Source: Lytechinus pictus (taxonomy: Eukaryota > Echinodermata > Echinoidea > Temnopleuroida > Toxopneustidae). Taken from it: a DNA stretch of 64,000 bases. The translations under genes and the position numbers were made by a program. The DNA lies in NCBI RefSeq assembly GCF_037042905.1, contig NC_087252.1:3001501-3065500 (forward strand), read 5' to 3'. Shown here in pieces: positions 35,107 to 48,065 of the stretch (positions within the stretch are counted from its first letter, which is position 1; each line of letters opens with the position of its first letter). The notes below the pieces were generated by a model, which saw nothing but the letters and a program-made list of their open reading frames with translations, was not told the DNA's origin and searched no databases.

Positions 35107-35392
35107 TCAATCATGTTTTTCTTTAGAAGAAGAGAAACATTTCCGTTTACAGAACCTAAGAGCGCATCGAATGCTAAATAAAGAAACCGCTAATATTACT
35201 GAGACCAAGGCTAGGAGAAAGGCCAAAACATCTAGCATATTACGCTGTATAAAGTTGAGCCCAATCAGTGGGCTTCTCATGTAGCCACCTCCATGCTTCA
35301 TCACGTGATTTACCCAGAATGCAGCGCGATCGCCAGGATGCATCGACCTACTTTGCAGACGAGAGGACAGTAGCTTTGCCACCTCCGAGTAA
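35107..35392 (-). CDS. UGT exon 6: C-terminus and membrane anchor
   Basis: 286 nt, phase 2 to the stop codon, acceptor ATTCGCAG. It encodes 94 residues: MHPGDRAAFWVNHVMKHGGG, a hydrophobic helix (LAFLLALVSVILAVSLF) and a basic tail ending KEKHD. The UGT is thus a type I ER membrane protein with a short cytosolic tail. Confidence 0.93.
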
Positions 35393-38300
35393 CTGCGAAT
35401 ACGAAAGGTAAAACATTCATAATTAGCACTGTGAATACGGGGAAATTCTGAGTTCAAATCTTTCTGAAGGAACAGACCAAAATTCGTGTTGTTTCCAAAG
35501 ACATAGGGGGTGTTGCAAGAAAATATTTGCGATCAATTGCAAATATTCTGTTGCAATTTTACAACTGACAGATCAACGTTAGCTATAGCAAATCAGATTT
35601 CAACTTCTTGTTTTAAGGAGCAGATTAGCAATCAATCTTTAATTTGCAATTAACTGCAAGACATATGATTGATTTAGGGACCAAAAATAGACTTGCAATT
35701 GATCGCAAGTTTCTTGCAACACCCCAATAGAATACTATCGGTCGCTTTGGCGTCACTTCCACGATAGCGAGAGTGAAACATATCTAAAAGAAACGCTTTT
35801 TGTAACCAGGGATTTAATAGATGTTTAGGAGAAATTGGGTTATCGAATACATTATTTTGATGATGTGGAAGTAGTATTGATATGTAGGAACAATTCACAG
35901 CACTCTTTAAAAGATGAACGTGATATGAGCGTTGAACAAAAATAAGGTCATGGATGCGATTATATCGCTTTATCCATGGGCGTCAATCCAGGTGGATGGA
36001 ACAAGAGCAAACGTTAAGTGATAATTAATTGAAAGGCATGTGTTTCATATCATTGTTTTTGTTTTCTTCAAAATATATTGAATACAGTACGAAATGTCCT
36101 TGAAATGTCGATAGGGATTTTTTTTAACATACAATGGTGTGAACTGGATCCGGATTTGACTGCACAGCCTAAAGCCCGATTTCAACCATATCCCTCAAGG
36201 TTCTAAAATAGAAATCTACTCCCGTGCAATAACCATGAAAAATAAATGATTAAATACCTATTGTTGTTGAAGATTGTCTTTATTGCATCGTCTAGTACAT
36301 CAACAGTTACTTTGGTCTTGTCAAGGACTTTCCCAAAACCGTGATGCGTCAGTCGAGACCCCTGATCTATGGCATCCCCTGTGAGTGGTATTAGAATAGC
36401 TGGGACACCATGGTACATGGTCTCGTAAAACCCGTTGTTGCCGCCATGGAAGATGAATAGACGTGTCTTCGGGTGACCTGAAAGACCACACAATTGCAAA
36501 GTTTGAATGCGTTAAGATTACCAACGACTTTTGTGAAGATTGCCAACTTCTTTTGTTAGTTGGAGACAATCTTTAGCATAATCTTCTTCAAAAACAGAAC
36601 TCTCAGTAACCCTAACCCCAACCCTATCCTTACCTAAAATATCATTCTGTGGCAGCCATGGCATCATCTTTACATTTGACGGTATCTTGAACTTAGGTTC
36701 ACCGACGAACTGCCACAAAACCTTGTGCTGCGGATACCGACCAAAGACCTCGGCAAATGGTTCAAGGAATTCTTGTTTGATTTGGGTAACATAAGTACCG
36801 AGTGTGAATAAGATGACGCCACCATCGCCAGATGACTGCATAAGGGCCTCTAGGTCCTGGAAAAATAAAGGAACAGTTAAGCATCAAAATTGTAGTCCTG
36901 TGGTATTTACTCAGAAATTAATAAATTTATATACATTCATACCGTTGAAATCTGGTGGGAAAAAAAAATCATTTTTTTTTTTTTACAAGTTTACACCTAG
37001 TTACCAATAATACATATAGTATTTCCATTTATTTTAAAGCAGGATAAAAGAGCATTGTATATTAAATGCCTTGCTCACGGGCATAGGTGCCGCGGCCGGG
37101 GATCGAACCCGGACTTTATCATTTATAGCCAGGCGCCTTAGACCACTCGTCCACGGCACCTCCATCGTTTAACCGAGTATATTAATCTAGCTCTCTCTCT
37201 CTCCTTTATGTGTACGTTTTTTCCTTTTTCTTCTTTTTTCTGTCTATTTCTCCTGTTTGTTGTTGTTAATGTGTTAGTTTGTTCAGCTTCGGTGTCTGAT
37301 TATCCGGGGAGAAGGGGGACTCATGGGGCGGGAGAATGAAAAAAAAAATACACTCAATCATTCAATTTGCTAACGTTATGTGATAATTTATAATTGCTTT
37401 AGCTGCATACAATAGTCGTTGAAAATGCTTTTTTTGTATGATTTTGGATTATGTCTCTGTCTTGAAATTATATGTTATTTTTTATTCATCATTTGATTTG
37501 TGTGTTCACAGCCGCAATTGATTTGTTATGTTATTTTTTGTATAATATTTTCTATATTATGTATGTATGAATTTCATTTGAAGTGAATGAATAATAAAGA
37601 TTACTACAAAACAATAATAATTTTCATAAAAATACGTTAGAAAATAGATGTATCCCTTACCTGAGGGCAGTGGTGAATTTATTTCCCACATACGTCAATT
37701 TAAAAAAAATGTACAAGATTTCAAAATGTGTGGTTATGATTAACGGTTTCCCCCCTTTGAACGAGGAATAGATTTCTTTCACAAACACATCAAGGGTCCA
37801 AAATCAAACCACGGTAGGTAAATACTAAATTTGATTTATTTACCCAATGACAGATTACAAACTTCGAGCAAGTTCAATTATTACCAAAAATTATTGAGGT
37901 CAATAGAACCTTGGGAGGAAAAGGCAGAGCCAGTATTGTTTACAAATCATTCAAACATCGGTGGGAATCACATTGACTTAGATAAACTAATGATGAATTC
38001 TATGAAGGAGGATTTTCGGGCTAAAATTAATGTAATTCTTTCATTAAAAAAAAAAAAAGAAAACAAGTTTTTTTAAGAAACAAAATATCTCCGATAGAGG
38101 GTGCTAGATATCCAAGATTTGAATATATGAAATGTTCACAGAGAAGTGGCGGTTGGAAGATCTAAACTGTCTTTACACCTCCGTTAGCTTGGTATGTTAG
38201 ACAATACTAGATTATAATTCACATTACTTGCCCTTGTTTACTCAACGAAAGACAAGCGTTAAAATTAAGTTGTGTTTGTTAGTCTTCTTGCACCAAGCCT

Positions 38301-41300
38301 CAGGGTCCCGTAACACAAAGGTTAGTGATTAATCGTACTCTTAATTTTTTTTACGATTGATTGTACATTTTATTCAATGCAATCAAACGTAAAAAATGTT
38401 ACAGGATGATTATTGAGCTTTGTGTTACGAGGCCAAGAGCTTACATCTGGTAATGGTGCTGCCGGCCTTGCAGTGATTCCTCCGATGGTGATGATATTCG
38501 GGAGGAGCGGCAGCGGGTACTCCACCGCAAAATCCATATTGACCAGGAATAGATCGGTGTAGGTCCCAATGAGGTCCGAAATAGATCCTTGCAGATCTTG
38601 CCTGATCTGATGTCGTTCTCTGACTGTGTTGAACGGCCCATGCATGTACTCTAATACCTGGAATAATATTTGATTGGCTACTACGTTGTTTACACGCTGT
38701 AGATAAAACAAAAAGCGAAATAAGATTATTTTAAAAGATGTTCCATTTGGATTTCAACTTTCAGCGATTGTCATATAAAGGAATGAAGACGTTTGGTGTA
38801 CATTTTTTTATTATGGTCTAACTCTAAGGATACAGAATGTTGTAGCCAACAATGATGTATGTGGTAAGAGAAGACAAGCAAAATCAGAAGAACTGAAAAT
38901 GGGAGTTAATATTTGATGGAAATCTAATTTTGTAAATTTATAAAAGTTATGCTTCTGAGATTATTTTTAAGGCATCAATTTAGGCCTTTGATGACAAGAA
39001 TGAAGTTTGCAATCCAGTATATACAAATGATAATTTCCACGTGTGTAATATAAAGGGATCTAAGTTGAGAAGGTTAGTATTGTTGGCTTTGTCATGCAGT
39101 AGATCTTTAACAGAATTTCTCTGCTACATAAGTATCTAAAACTGTATTTTTAAGGGTGCAATTTATGGGCGCAAAATGCACATACATACACACACAATGT
39201 TCTTCCACACACAATATTATTTTATGCAGTAGCCAATGCGCAAAGTGTTTATTTCACATTTTAATGGGCATACTTCATCATTTGGCGCACAATTACATTT
39301 ATCCCAACTTGTTGCATTTGATCTTGAAGGATGCGATTTGGGAAATACATATATATTTTTTAAATGAACTGAAACATTTTGGGAAAAAAATCATTCAACC
39401 ATGCTTACTTGTAGAAAGGACATTTTATTCGTATAGGCATTCATACAGTCTGGAGTGTAAGCCAAATTGACTGGATTTCGTGCGTACATGGACAGCATCG
39501 TCGGCACAGCCATTGGGGAAGACAACACTGCGGTTGTGTTCAGTTTCATGGCCACCATCAGACTGCACAACCAGATCATGTCATAGACGACCACGTCGAA
39601 CTTGCCGTCTTCGAGTTGGTGCATGACGTCGGGGTTTCCGAGGAGGTCTTCGCAGTCGTCCGCCGCACCTTGACGATGGGTTTGCATGAGGTTGATGATG
39701 TATGTCGCCGTACTTGGTTCAAGGGCATTCTATGAATAGGTGGATGGTGAAACGACAATAGAGCTTGATTAAAAAATGAGTTAAATCTACTTTAGACCAA
39801 AATTGATTTTTGTTAAATACAAACATATGTATCTTAGACGTGGGAATCAAATGCAATATATCGCATTTGATAAAAAAAGGGAATGGTTGGTAAAAATTGA
39901 TTGCAAATTTGAGTTTTGTTCCGATAGGAGCTAAATCCAAAACAGTTTTGTTCCAAAGTAGCTGCAGTTATTTGAAATTTGTTATTTTCCTATCTTAAAT
40001 GAAGTAATGCATTCAATTTCGTAGGTACATGTTGTGGATACAAGTTCACACCATCAGTGCAAATTTTGACGAAAATAGAAGATTTTTACATTGTTTATGA
40101 ATATTTTTGGATTTAGCTCTTTTTGGAATTAGATATCGAAACGTCACCGTCCTTAGAAAAGATGACAAAATATCATATTTCTTTCTTTTAGTAATTTTCG
40201 ATGCATAAACATAAGGAAAGATGTGAAATGTACTCTAACATCCATATTTATGAGTTTCGTGTTCAATTTATAATATCAAAACTGTCTTAATTGACTAAAA
40301 TTGACATTTTACTGGGGTTTTAATCCAAAAGGAGCTAAATCCGTGAAAAATAACATTTCATTTTTTTTAATTGATACTAAATGCTAGATTTTTGAAATGA
40401 TGATTTAATTAATCTTAGATGGTAGTACTATCATCTATATCAAAATAATTTGCAGAAAAATACCAAAAGTGGATTTAGCTCCTTTTGGAACAAAACTCTT
40501 ATTGCTCCTGCGACATTTGCTCCTGTTTCGACATATCAGACATGTCAGAGGGCAATATTATAGTTGGAATTAGATTGTAACATAAATTTTGGTTCAGAAT
40601 AATACAAAGATAATGATCAGTTTATAGAGTTATGGAGGTTGAATTGTAGGTTTGGCTTAACTTGCAGATTTTCCATCGGTGCAATTGTCGCCGGAGCAAA
40701 CGTCATGGAACCAAAGAAGTGAAATTTAAATACTCTTTATATGTATATATATATATTTGACGGAAATGGAACACATGTTGCCCCGTTTTACATAATATGA
40801 AATCAAGTTGCAATTATTTTCATTATGCTTTCGATATTGTCTAAGGTGGTAACATTTCTCCGTTCATATTTCAATGCGTTAACGAGGTGCTTGAATGACA
40901 CTTTTATATATACTTCAGTTGAAAATACATTAAAATGACAGCTTACGATAAAAAAGTGCACCTACAATCTAAGTTAATTTCATATGGATATTGGCTAATC
41001 CTATTTGAATTATACATTTTTTTCTATTATGACGTTTGTATCTTTAGGGATTTATTCAAATTTAGTTTGCTTTATTTATAAGATTGTTTATAAATTTGCA
41101 TATTAGCAATGAGATAATTAAACAATGACATGAATGCAGATGATTTGATTGTTGATAAAATCTAATCATATTTGATAAAATCTGAACAATTTTCGGTCAG
41201 GCTTATATTAATTTGCATATTAGCAATGAGAAAATTAAACAATGAAATGAATACGGATGATTTAATTGTTGATAAAATCTAATCATATTTTGATAAAATT

Positions 41301-41746
41301 TGAAAAAAATTTGGTCGGGTTTATATTCACTAAAATGTGAGCAAGGATTAAATTAACTAATTGGTCACTACTCCATCTAATGAACACATGTAGGCAACAC
41401 AAAATGGTTGATCAGTCTTTACCTTTGAGAAGGCCAAATGTCTTTCTTTGACAGACTTAATCTGCTCAGTCGATTGATGAAACACAATGAAATTTAACTC
41501 CGAGTCGTCAGGATTATCTGCCCGGTGAGCATACGCTTCGCTGACGAGAACCGTCACATTATGACCATGTTTAACTAGGTATTTTCCAATCGTCTTCCCG
41601 ACGAAATAGTGCGATCCTTCGCCAATGCTTGTGGTGATTAAGACGTTGCCCGCCAGCAGGCTTGGAGGCAGCGTAAGAAGCACCACACAGAAACATATTA
41701 ATGGGACTGCATTCGATCTTCGCAGAAGAAAAGATTGATTCGCCAT
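35107..41746 (-). CDS. Gene 2: UDP-glycosyltransferase (UGT), spliced, complete
   Basis: The CDS is the complement of 35107-35392, 36258-36477, 36634-36856, 38445-38696, 39409-39729 and 41423-41746. It gives 541 residues, close to the usual ~530 for animal UGTs. The enzyme transfers a sugar from a UDP-sugar to small lipophilic acceptors in the ER lumen. It has a signal peptide (about 1-32), the catalytic-His region GEGSHYF (His46), FTLGT, WLPQNDILGHP, the nucleotide-sugar signature FHGGNNGFYETMYHGVP and GDAIDQ, then a C-terminal TM helix and a basic tail ending KEKHD. That ending fits the K-x-K-x-x ER-retrieval motif. The start is the ATG before the signal peptide; upstream in-frame codons lack an ATG. 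No stops or frameshifts were found. Sugar and acceptor specificity cannot be read from the sequence. Confidence 0.95.
35507..35724. mobile_element. Small palindromic MITE, GGGGTGTTGCAAG ends
   Basis: In UGT intron 5. The left arm GGGGTGTTGCAAGAAAATAT and the inverted right arm GGGGTGTTGCAAGAAACTTG both continue into TGCGATCAATTGCAA. The element is about 215 bp and non-coding. The duplication at its edges is not clear. Confidence 0.75.
36258..36477 (-). CDS. UGT exon 5: UGT signature
   Basis: 220 nt, phase 1 to 2, acceptor TTTCAG and donor GTATTT. It completes WLPQNDILGHP and holds FHGGNNGFYETMYHGVPAIL and GDAIDQ, the UDP-sugar contact residues. The 220-nt length equals what I recall for the equivalent vertebrate UGT1A/UGT2 exon, suggesting an ancient intron pair. 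Confidence 0.95.
36634..36856 (-). CDS. UGT exon 4: start of the UDP-sugar-binding domain
   Basis: 223 nt, phase 0 to 1, acceptor TTTCCAG and donor GTAAGG. Residues 300-374 contain GGVILFTLGTYV, KVLWQFVGEP and VKMMPWLPQNDILG, the conserved first half of the donor-binding domain. Confidence 0.93.
37021..37160 (-). mobile_element. tRNA-derived SINE or tRNA pseudogene
   Basis: In UGT intron 3. The 75-nt head (37086-37160) has complementary ends GGTGCCGTGG/CCGCGGCACC, an A-box-like TGGACGAGTGG, and a T arm with GGGTTCGATCCCC. The anticodon stem does not pair and the spacing is wrong for a working tRNA. The following sequence (GTGAGCAAGGCATTTAAT) looks like a SINE body. Confidence 0.7.
38445..38696 (-). 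CDS. UGT exon 3
   Basis: 252 nt, phase 0-0, acceptor ATCTACAG and donor GTAAGC. Residues 216-299 include LFLVNMDFAVEYPLPLLPNI, then ITIGGITARPAAPLP, the usual UGT sequence leading into the linker between the two Rossmann-like domains. Confidence 0.92.
39409..39729 (-). CDS. UGT exon 2
   Basis: 321 nt, phase 0-0, acceptor TTCATAG and donor GTAAGC. Residues 109-215 include CEDLLGNPDVMHQLEDGKFD, then VVVYDMIW, the region of the second catalytic-dyad residue in animal UGTs, and PMAVPTMLSMYARNPVNLAY, an acceptor-pocket segment. Confidence 0.9.
39911..40498. mobile_element. Palindromic element with GAGTTTTGTTCC ends
   Basis: In UGT intron 1. The ends GAGTTTTGTTCCGATAGGAG and, inverted, GAGTTTTGTTCCAAAAGGAG both run into CTAAATCCA. 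Two more copies of the GGAGCTAAATCC word lie inside, at about 40110 (inverted) and 40330. It is a non-coding foldback-type repeat of about 590 bp. Confidence 0.75.
41093..41330. repeat. Two tandem copies of a 117-bp repeat
   Basis: TTGCATATTAGCAATGAGA starts at 41096 and again at 41213. The copies match through ATGATTTGATTGTTGATAAA and the following TCTAATCATATTT, with few differences. They lie in UGT intron 1. Confidence 0.85.
41423..41746 (-). CDS. UGT exon 1: signal peptide and acceptor-binding N-terminus
   Basis: 324 nt, ATG to a GTAAAG donor in phase 0. It encodes residues 1-108: a hydrophobic leader (PLICFCVVLLTLPPSLLAG), NVLITTSIGEGSHYFVGKTI with the catalytic histidine 46, and LVKHGHNVTVLVSE, the standard start of a UGT fold. 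Confidence 0.93.
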
Positions 41747-44054
41747 TGTCTCGCTTTCTCCTTGAGCGGACGGTCTCCGTGCTCGAGATTGATGTCTCAA
41801 ACATCAAATAAGGAGTGTAATCATAATATTTGTATCAGCCAACACAGTGCCACCATGGAGACTCTGATAAAAACCGTGCATAATTATTAATCTCATTGAA
41901 GTCCGTTGCTTGAAAGCGGATAATGCTTTCCTTCCGTTCGAGCCCTTGGTAAAAAATAAATATGAACCTTATACCGTGACTACCGTATATAGCTACGAGA
42001 TGAGACGAAGCCAATCCTCGTTCTCCCACTGACCAAGTTTGTACTAACCAGCAGTCGTGTTGTCATTGAAATGATGTGAATTGTCCCTCAATTTTGGAAG
42101 GAAGGTCAGTGCTTTATATTAAGTAAATAGGCCGTTGAAGTGATCAGTTGAGCTTAGTCTGCCTGAACAGACCCTTATTGGTATTTTTAGCGGTGTTCGC
42201 AATTTCAGATCATGGCACACATATGGTAGTCGTGTACTGTACATTTCAAAATCTAAGTTTGACATATTTGGTTCGTACTTGGAACTTGCGTATTTCTGTT
42301 TGTATGCATCCACATTCGAAAATGACTGTAATTTCAAATTATTTTGACAATTTTAGGTTTGTGCTTGTCATTGTCCGAACCCATGATCCCGTCTCGCTCG
42401 TTTTTCTTTCTCAAACTATAAAGAATATAAATTAAACAGATGCAGTTATTTTTTCGTCTTAAACGAAATTGACAGTTAATTGATTGACGCACGCTGGAGA
42501 TTGCCTATACCAGAGAATAGATTTATATAGAAAAGGTAAAAGGAGTATTTAAAAAGAGTTCACTCGTCTGTGAGAATTTTTAAAACGATGTTTAATTTGT
42601 ATTTTCAAACAGTTCCTATGTTTTTAAGAATTTCATTTAAATGTTAGTCAAATTTCCTCGAACGGGTAAGCCTTAGTAAATATAAGTATTAATGTAAATC
42701 TATATTAAGTTCCTAGTTCCCTTTTGTTCTGACGGCTTTGATCATGGAACATCAAAAGCGTCAGAACATGTGTGGTTTATTGCTTGTTCCAGAGCCAAAA
42801 GATCATTTTAAAGAGCTAGGATTTTTGTTTATATTCATGTAATGAACTAATCACAGCCGTTTCTTCCAGCGTACACTCTTTTTCACCGAGTGGGGGCGTT
42901 ATAAATCCAAATAGAGCTCTCAGATTGAGTACATGTACTATTTCTGGTTGAATACTCTTGCGAATAGAGGGAGAGTAAGTGCAAATTAATAGGCATAAAT
43001 ATGCGTATGATTGGTTTCGATTCCTGGGAATTCTTATATTCCCAATTGTTTAAAGCATCAACTGAATTAATCGGAAAATAGATACATGCTTTTAAAGCGA
43101 CAACATTCTAACGGGAAGAATTTGCATTTCCGAATAGCATTTTTTTTTCAGTTCCATGACATACGGGTATTATTGATGGTTGGGATGTATCATGTGCTAG
43201 TTAAATCCTGAAACAGAGAAATTCACTACAACAATGTAAAAAATCGGAACAAGCAGACTACACCATTGATAAAAGGAGACACTAAAAACTATTTACCAAA
43301 GGTGGCGCTATGATATTTTGATGAGGGTGGGGTGCGAAATTGAGGTGATGTAATTTCTATAAAATAGAATCATATGCTTATTATAGATTTACATGGCCCA
43401 GATCGATATCTCATTTTTTAAATAAACTAATCGTTTTACCGTTATCCCTCTGTGTTTGCTACTTAAAAATCATGTGCTCTGCCCGTGTAGCGCTGCCACC
43501 AATGGCCTCTTCAAAATAACAGCAATCATCTGTTTTGGAAACATATCCGCCACAAAAATGAATATAAATTTATACTAAACATTAAGAAGATGTATTTCCC
43601 GAATTTGTGAATCTTTTTTCGGCAAACCAGCACAAAACCAACAATAATTCTACAAAAATAAATGTACTCTTCCCCCAGTTTTGAAAATAGATCCTAAGCT
43701 TTGCAGCTACTTTGAAATATTGAGCCCAATCATTAAAAAAAAGGGAAGTCCTTCGTTTTTTCCAGATATAGGATAATACTGAAAAGGTCTCTTTTCTGTA
43801 AATCATTTTCCTTATTATAGTCTTATCTGTGTATTATGTAGATGGTGTTATAATAAACTGAAAATGTACCTTTATTTATTTATTTATTTCACTGAGACCC
43901 ATGTAGCAGAATAAGCATGAGTTTTGTTCACTATATCAGAGGTTCCTTTAAATTATTTGTCGGGCTTTATTAGTGCATATTCAGACTTGTAACACTTAAT
44001 GTGTCATCGGTCGTAATTTTGACAACCCTTAAAGTTTACATGAAAAACAAGGCA

Positions 44055-44190
44055 CATACACATACCCATACAGCATACTTGCAAACACACACCTACGCAC
44101 ACACAGCGTCGCATTCCATTATAGCCTCCCACGCCCATGCACACGCCCTCACACCCACACCCACGACCTTTGCACACCCACACACATCCA
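44055..44190. repeat. CA-rich microsatellite region
   Basis: Interrupted CACACA, CACGCC and CACCCACA units. Confidence 0.8.
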
Positions 44191-44814
44191 GACAGTCAAA
44201 AATCCCTCTCTCTATCTCCCTTTGTCTTTTATCTCATTCAATTTTTCTAGTCAGGTTTTATATGCGTTGGCATAGTTGGTGCATGTGCAAGCGATTGTGC
44301 TGAGCTACAGGCGGGAAATTTAATCTACATAGTAAGAATTTACTATGTCGATATCAATTCTTATAATCTGGTCGCACAAGCATCGGCAATTTGTATTGTT
44401 TACAATTAACAAACATAAATATTGCATTGATAATTATGCCGGAAGAAACAGTTAACTTTAAATCGTGTTAAAAAATTCTTTTTGACCTGAATACTTAAAC
44501 ATACGCACAAATCTTAATTACTCGGCATAGGCCTATTGTGACATTATGCGGAGACGCCGTTTCCATTGGTTGTGTAGTTTATCATCATGTGCTTGTAAAG
44601 CTGTTTATTTATTCATTCATGTATTTGTTCGTATGTGCCATTAATAGAACTGCGTCAATCAAAATATAGTACAAGTACCATAATACATTATATATTTGTA
44701 CGTCATAAAATTAGTACTCTTGGTACAAACCTGTAAAAAATTGTTTATTGGTACTTTGAACAATTGCAGCAGTCTATATACTATGCCTATAGTGATTCAT
44801 ATATGAGGATTTTA

Positions 44815-45250
44815 TTTTGAATTTGATTTGATTCGATATCAAACATGATAAGTTTATTCCGCTAAATATTTAAGAGGAATGTAAGAAAGCTGGTGTGGTT
44901 TATGACGTCACAAAAATAAAACTACTCTAGATGCCAAAGTACCACCGGTCGGATTCTTAATATGCACACCCTCAGATTAACCTTTGCCAATAATTTCACA
45001 TAATATCCAACTTGTTTGTGTTTTAATCATGATATGTTCCACATCATATGTATTACTTACATAGTTACATTTGTAAGGAAGTTTGAGCTTTCATGAACTT
45101 AAATTACTTTTACATTTGATTTTCTATTAGCTTTAATTAGATACCAAACATAACATGTTCATTCCTTAAAATATGAAATTCATATTTAAGAGGTATGTGA
45201 AAAAGTGGGCGTGGCATATGACGTCAATAAAAACAAAATGCCCAAGGGTG
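44815..45250. repeat. Dispersed repeat, about 315-bp tandem units, second unit split by the foldback element
   Basis: The first unit (44815 to about 45128) and the second (from about 45129) both contain ATACCAAACATAACATGTTC-like sequence, ATTTAAGAGGTATGTGA, TATGACGTCA and ATGCC(A/C)AAG. The second unit stops at the foldback element and appears to resume at 50428 with CCAGGTGGCACCCGTCGGAT. A copy in the opposite orientation lies at about 62460-62690. Confidence 0.7.
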
Positions 45251-45257
45251 CTGTTGC

Positions 45258-45396
45258 ACCCACAAATGTAATAATTTCACCCACAAATGTAATAATGCAC
45301 TTTACCCACAAATGTAATAATGCACTTTACCCACAAATGTAATAATGTTGGATCGCCCACAAATGTAATAATGACTCTACCCACAAATGTAATAAA
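45258..45396. repeat. Left outer minisatellite, six CCCACAAATGTAATAA copies
   Basis: Copies begin near 45258, 45279, 45304, 45329, 45355 and 45380, spaced 21-26 bp, with spacers such as TGCACTTTA. Confidence 0.9.
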
Positions 45397-48065
45397 TTTG
45401 AAGGGATTTTTGGCGAATCCGTTCTAAACTAAAATCCTATAGTAATGCGTTCATATAGCACAAAAGTGCAAAGTCTTTTTTTCCAGACCCGGTTATTCCC
45501 AAAAAATATAATATAGGTCCAAACTAGGATACGATAATGATATTCCAGTGGAATAAAAATGAGAATCGAGCTTAGTCTTTTCTCCAGACCCAGTTAATTA
45601 AAACTGGTGGAATTAATATCTTTGTTGTTGTTTTAACTTATACGGTGAGTATTGTGAATATATGCGCTATGAGTAAATTGAGAATCAAGCGTAGTCTTTC
45701 TCCAGACCCGGTAACTAAAAACTAAAACCCTTTAGTAATGCGTTCATATAGCACAAAAGTCCAAAGTCTTTTTTCCAGACCCGGTTAATTAATTATTTAT
45801 AACATAAGTCCAAAGTCTTTTTTCCAGACCTTGTTATTTCAAAAATTATAATATAAGTCCAAAGTCTTTTTTCCAGACCCAGTTGTTTCAAAAATCATAA
45901 TATAAGTCGAAAGTCTTTTTTTTCAGACCTAGTTATTTTAAAAATTATAATATAAGTCCAAACTAAGATACAATAATGATATTCCAGTGGTATAAAAATG
46001 AGAATCGAGCTTAGTCTTTTCTCCAGACCCAGTTAATTTAAACTGGTGTAATAAATGTCTTGGTTGTTGTTCAAACTTACACAGTGCGTATTGTGAATAT
46101 ATGAGCTAAGAGTAAATTGAGAATCAAGCGTAGTCTTTCTCTAGACCCGGTTACTTAAAACTAAAAATTAAAACCCTATAGTAATGCGTTCATGTAGCAC
46201 AAAAGTTCAAAGTCTTTTTTCCAGACCCGGTTAATTAGATATTTATAACATAAGTCCAAAGTCTTTTTTTCCAGACCCGGTTGTTTCAAAAATTATAATA
46301 TAAGTCCAAAGTCTTTTTCCAGACCTGGTTGTTTCAAAAATTACAATATAAGTCCAAAGTCTTTTTTCCAGACCCGGTTACTTCAAAAATTATAATATAA
46401 GTCAAAACTAAGATACCATGATGATATTCCAGTGGAATAAAAATGAAAATCGAGCTAAGCCTTTTCTCCAAACACTGTTATTCCAAAATTATGAATAACA
46501 ATACACCAACAACAAAAAACAGTATAAAGACCCAATAATCTTATTAATGCTGGATAACATGGACATATAGCATAGTCTTTCAGCCAGTTATTTTTTTTTC
46601 AAAATAACGCTTATAGTAATAATACGAAAGACTCAAAATCTAAGACCAAACAATCCTTCAACCTAAGAACCTGTTTTAAAAAGAGGTATAGAGCGTTGTC
46701 TTTATTCCAGACCTAATCATTGAAAAAAACGACGAAAATAAATCTTCTAACTTAAGACCCTATCATATTCTTATTCTTGTGGAATTACACGAGTTTTAAA
46801 ACGTACTCTTTCCTCCAGACCCAGTTATTTAAAAAAATGAATTAAAAAACTTCAAATCTAAGAACAATCTTCAAAAGTTACACCCTTACTGGGTGTAACT
46901 GGGTGTAAAAATATGTATTTACCCCACACCCATTTTTTTAAAATAATACTAAGACCCCTACAAAACGTTTCAATAATGCATGGGTAAAGCAAACATCCTT
47001 TCTCCAGACTTGGTTATTTTTTGAAAAAAACAAAATAGTTTTTACAAATATTCTAAAACGAATACCCAATAATCTAATTACTGTGGAATAATATGAAGAT
47101 CGATTGTAAACTTTCCTCCAGACACAGTTATTTCAAGAATAAAAAAGAAATAAAACCCAACCCCCAACAACGAATCTAAAAGCCAGCAAGCTTCCAAATT
47201 AAGACCATGTAGGAAAGCACATGTTGAGAGCGTTGTCTTTATTCCAGACCCAGTCATTTAAAAAATAATTCAAACAATCTTTAAAACATAAGATTTTGTC
47301 ATATTCTTATTCCTGTGAAATAACACGAGTATTATGCTTAGTCGTTTGTCTAGACCCGGTTATTTAAAAGATAAACAAATGTTGAAAAAAACTCAAAGCT
47401 AAGACCAATTTTAAAAATTAAACCTAGTTAAAATGCTTGGGTTAAGAGTGTTGTCTTTACCCCACACCTAGTTCTCTTAAAAATACAAATTAAGCGAAAC
47501 TTTAATCTTAAAACTTAAATCCCAGCATCTTCCAAACTATAAAAACCCTGTGATAACGCATACCATGAAAACGACAAATTAATCATAGGCGTTAATGTTC
47601 ATATCTGAATGATACGCACATTAAAACACAAGATAACAATAACAACAACAACGTTATTCTAAATCAATGATATTGTGGGGTCTTTGTTAATATTGTTTGT
47701 TTGTTTTTCTTGTTTCTTATAATTTCCTATTTTGAAGTAACTGGGTCTGGAGCAAAAACTAAACCATATTTCCATGCTATTCAATGTTGATAAGATTGCA
47801 GGGTCTTTGTTTTGTTGTTGTTGTGTTTTTAACGATTTTTATAACTTGGTCTGGTGGAAAGTCTACGCTATATGTCCTTGTTACTGGACATAAATAGGAT
47901 TGTGGGTCTTTTTTTTTAATTATTATTTTTAATTTACTATTATTATTCTTATTTTAAAGCTCTGGGTCTGGATGAAAGACTGCACTATATTTCCATGTTA
48001 TTTAACATGAATAAGAGAGTGGGGATCTTTGTTACTTTTTGACTCTTTAATTAACCCTTTGCGTG

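Larger units (their letters stand above)
41747..45250. other. Intergenic region upstream of the UGT
   Basis: No gene recognised. It should contain the UGT promoter (minus strand, from 41747), but no clear TATA box was identified. Contents include an imperfect hairpin at 42725-42768, a CA-rich microsatellite (44055-44190) and two tandem units of a dispersed repeat (from about 44815). Confidence 0.55.

Noticed and set aside
37086-37160. Possible functional tRNA gene on the minus strand
   Set aside because: The T arm and terminal stem are good, but the anticodon stem does not pair and the spacing between stems is wrong. A SINE head or pseudogene fits better.
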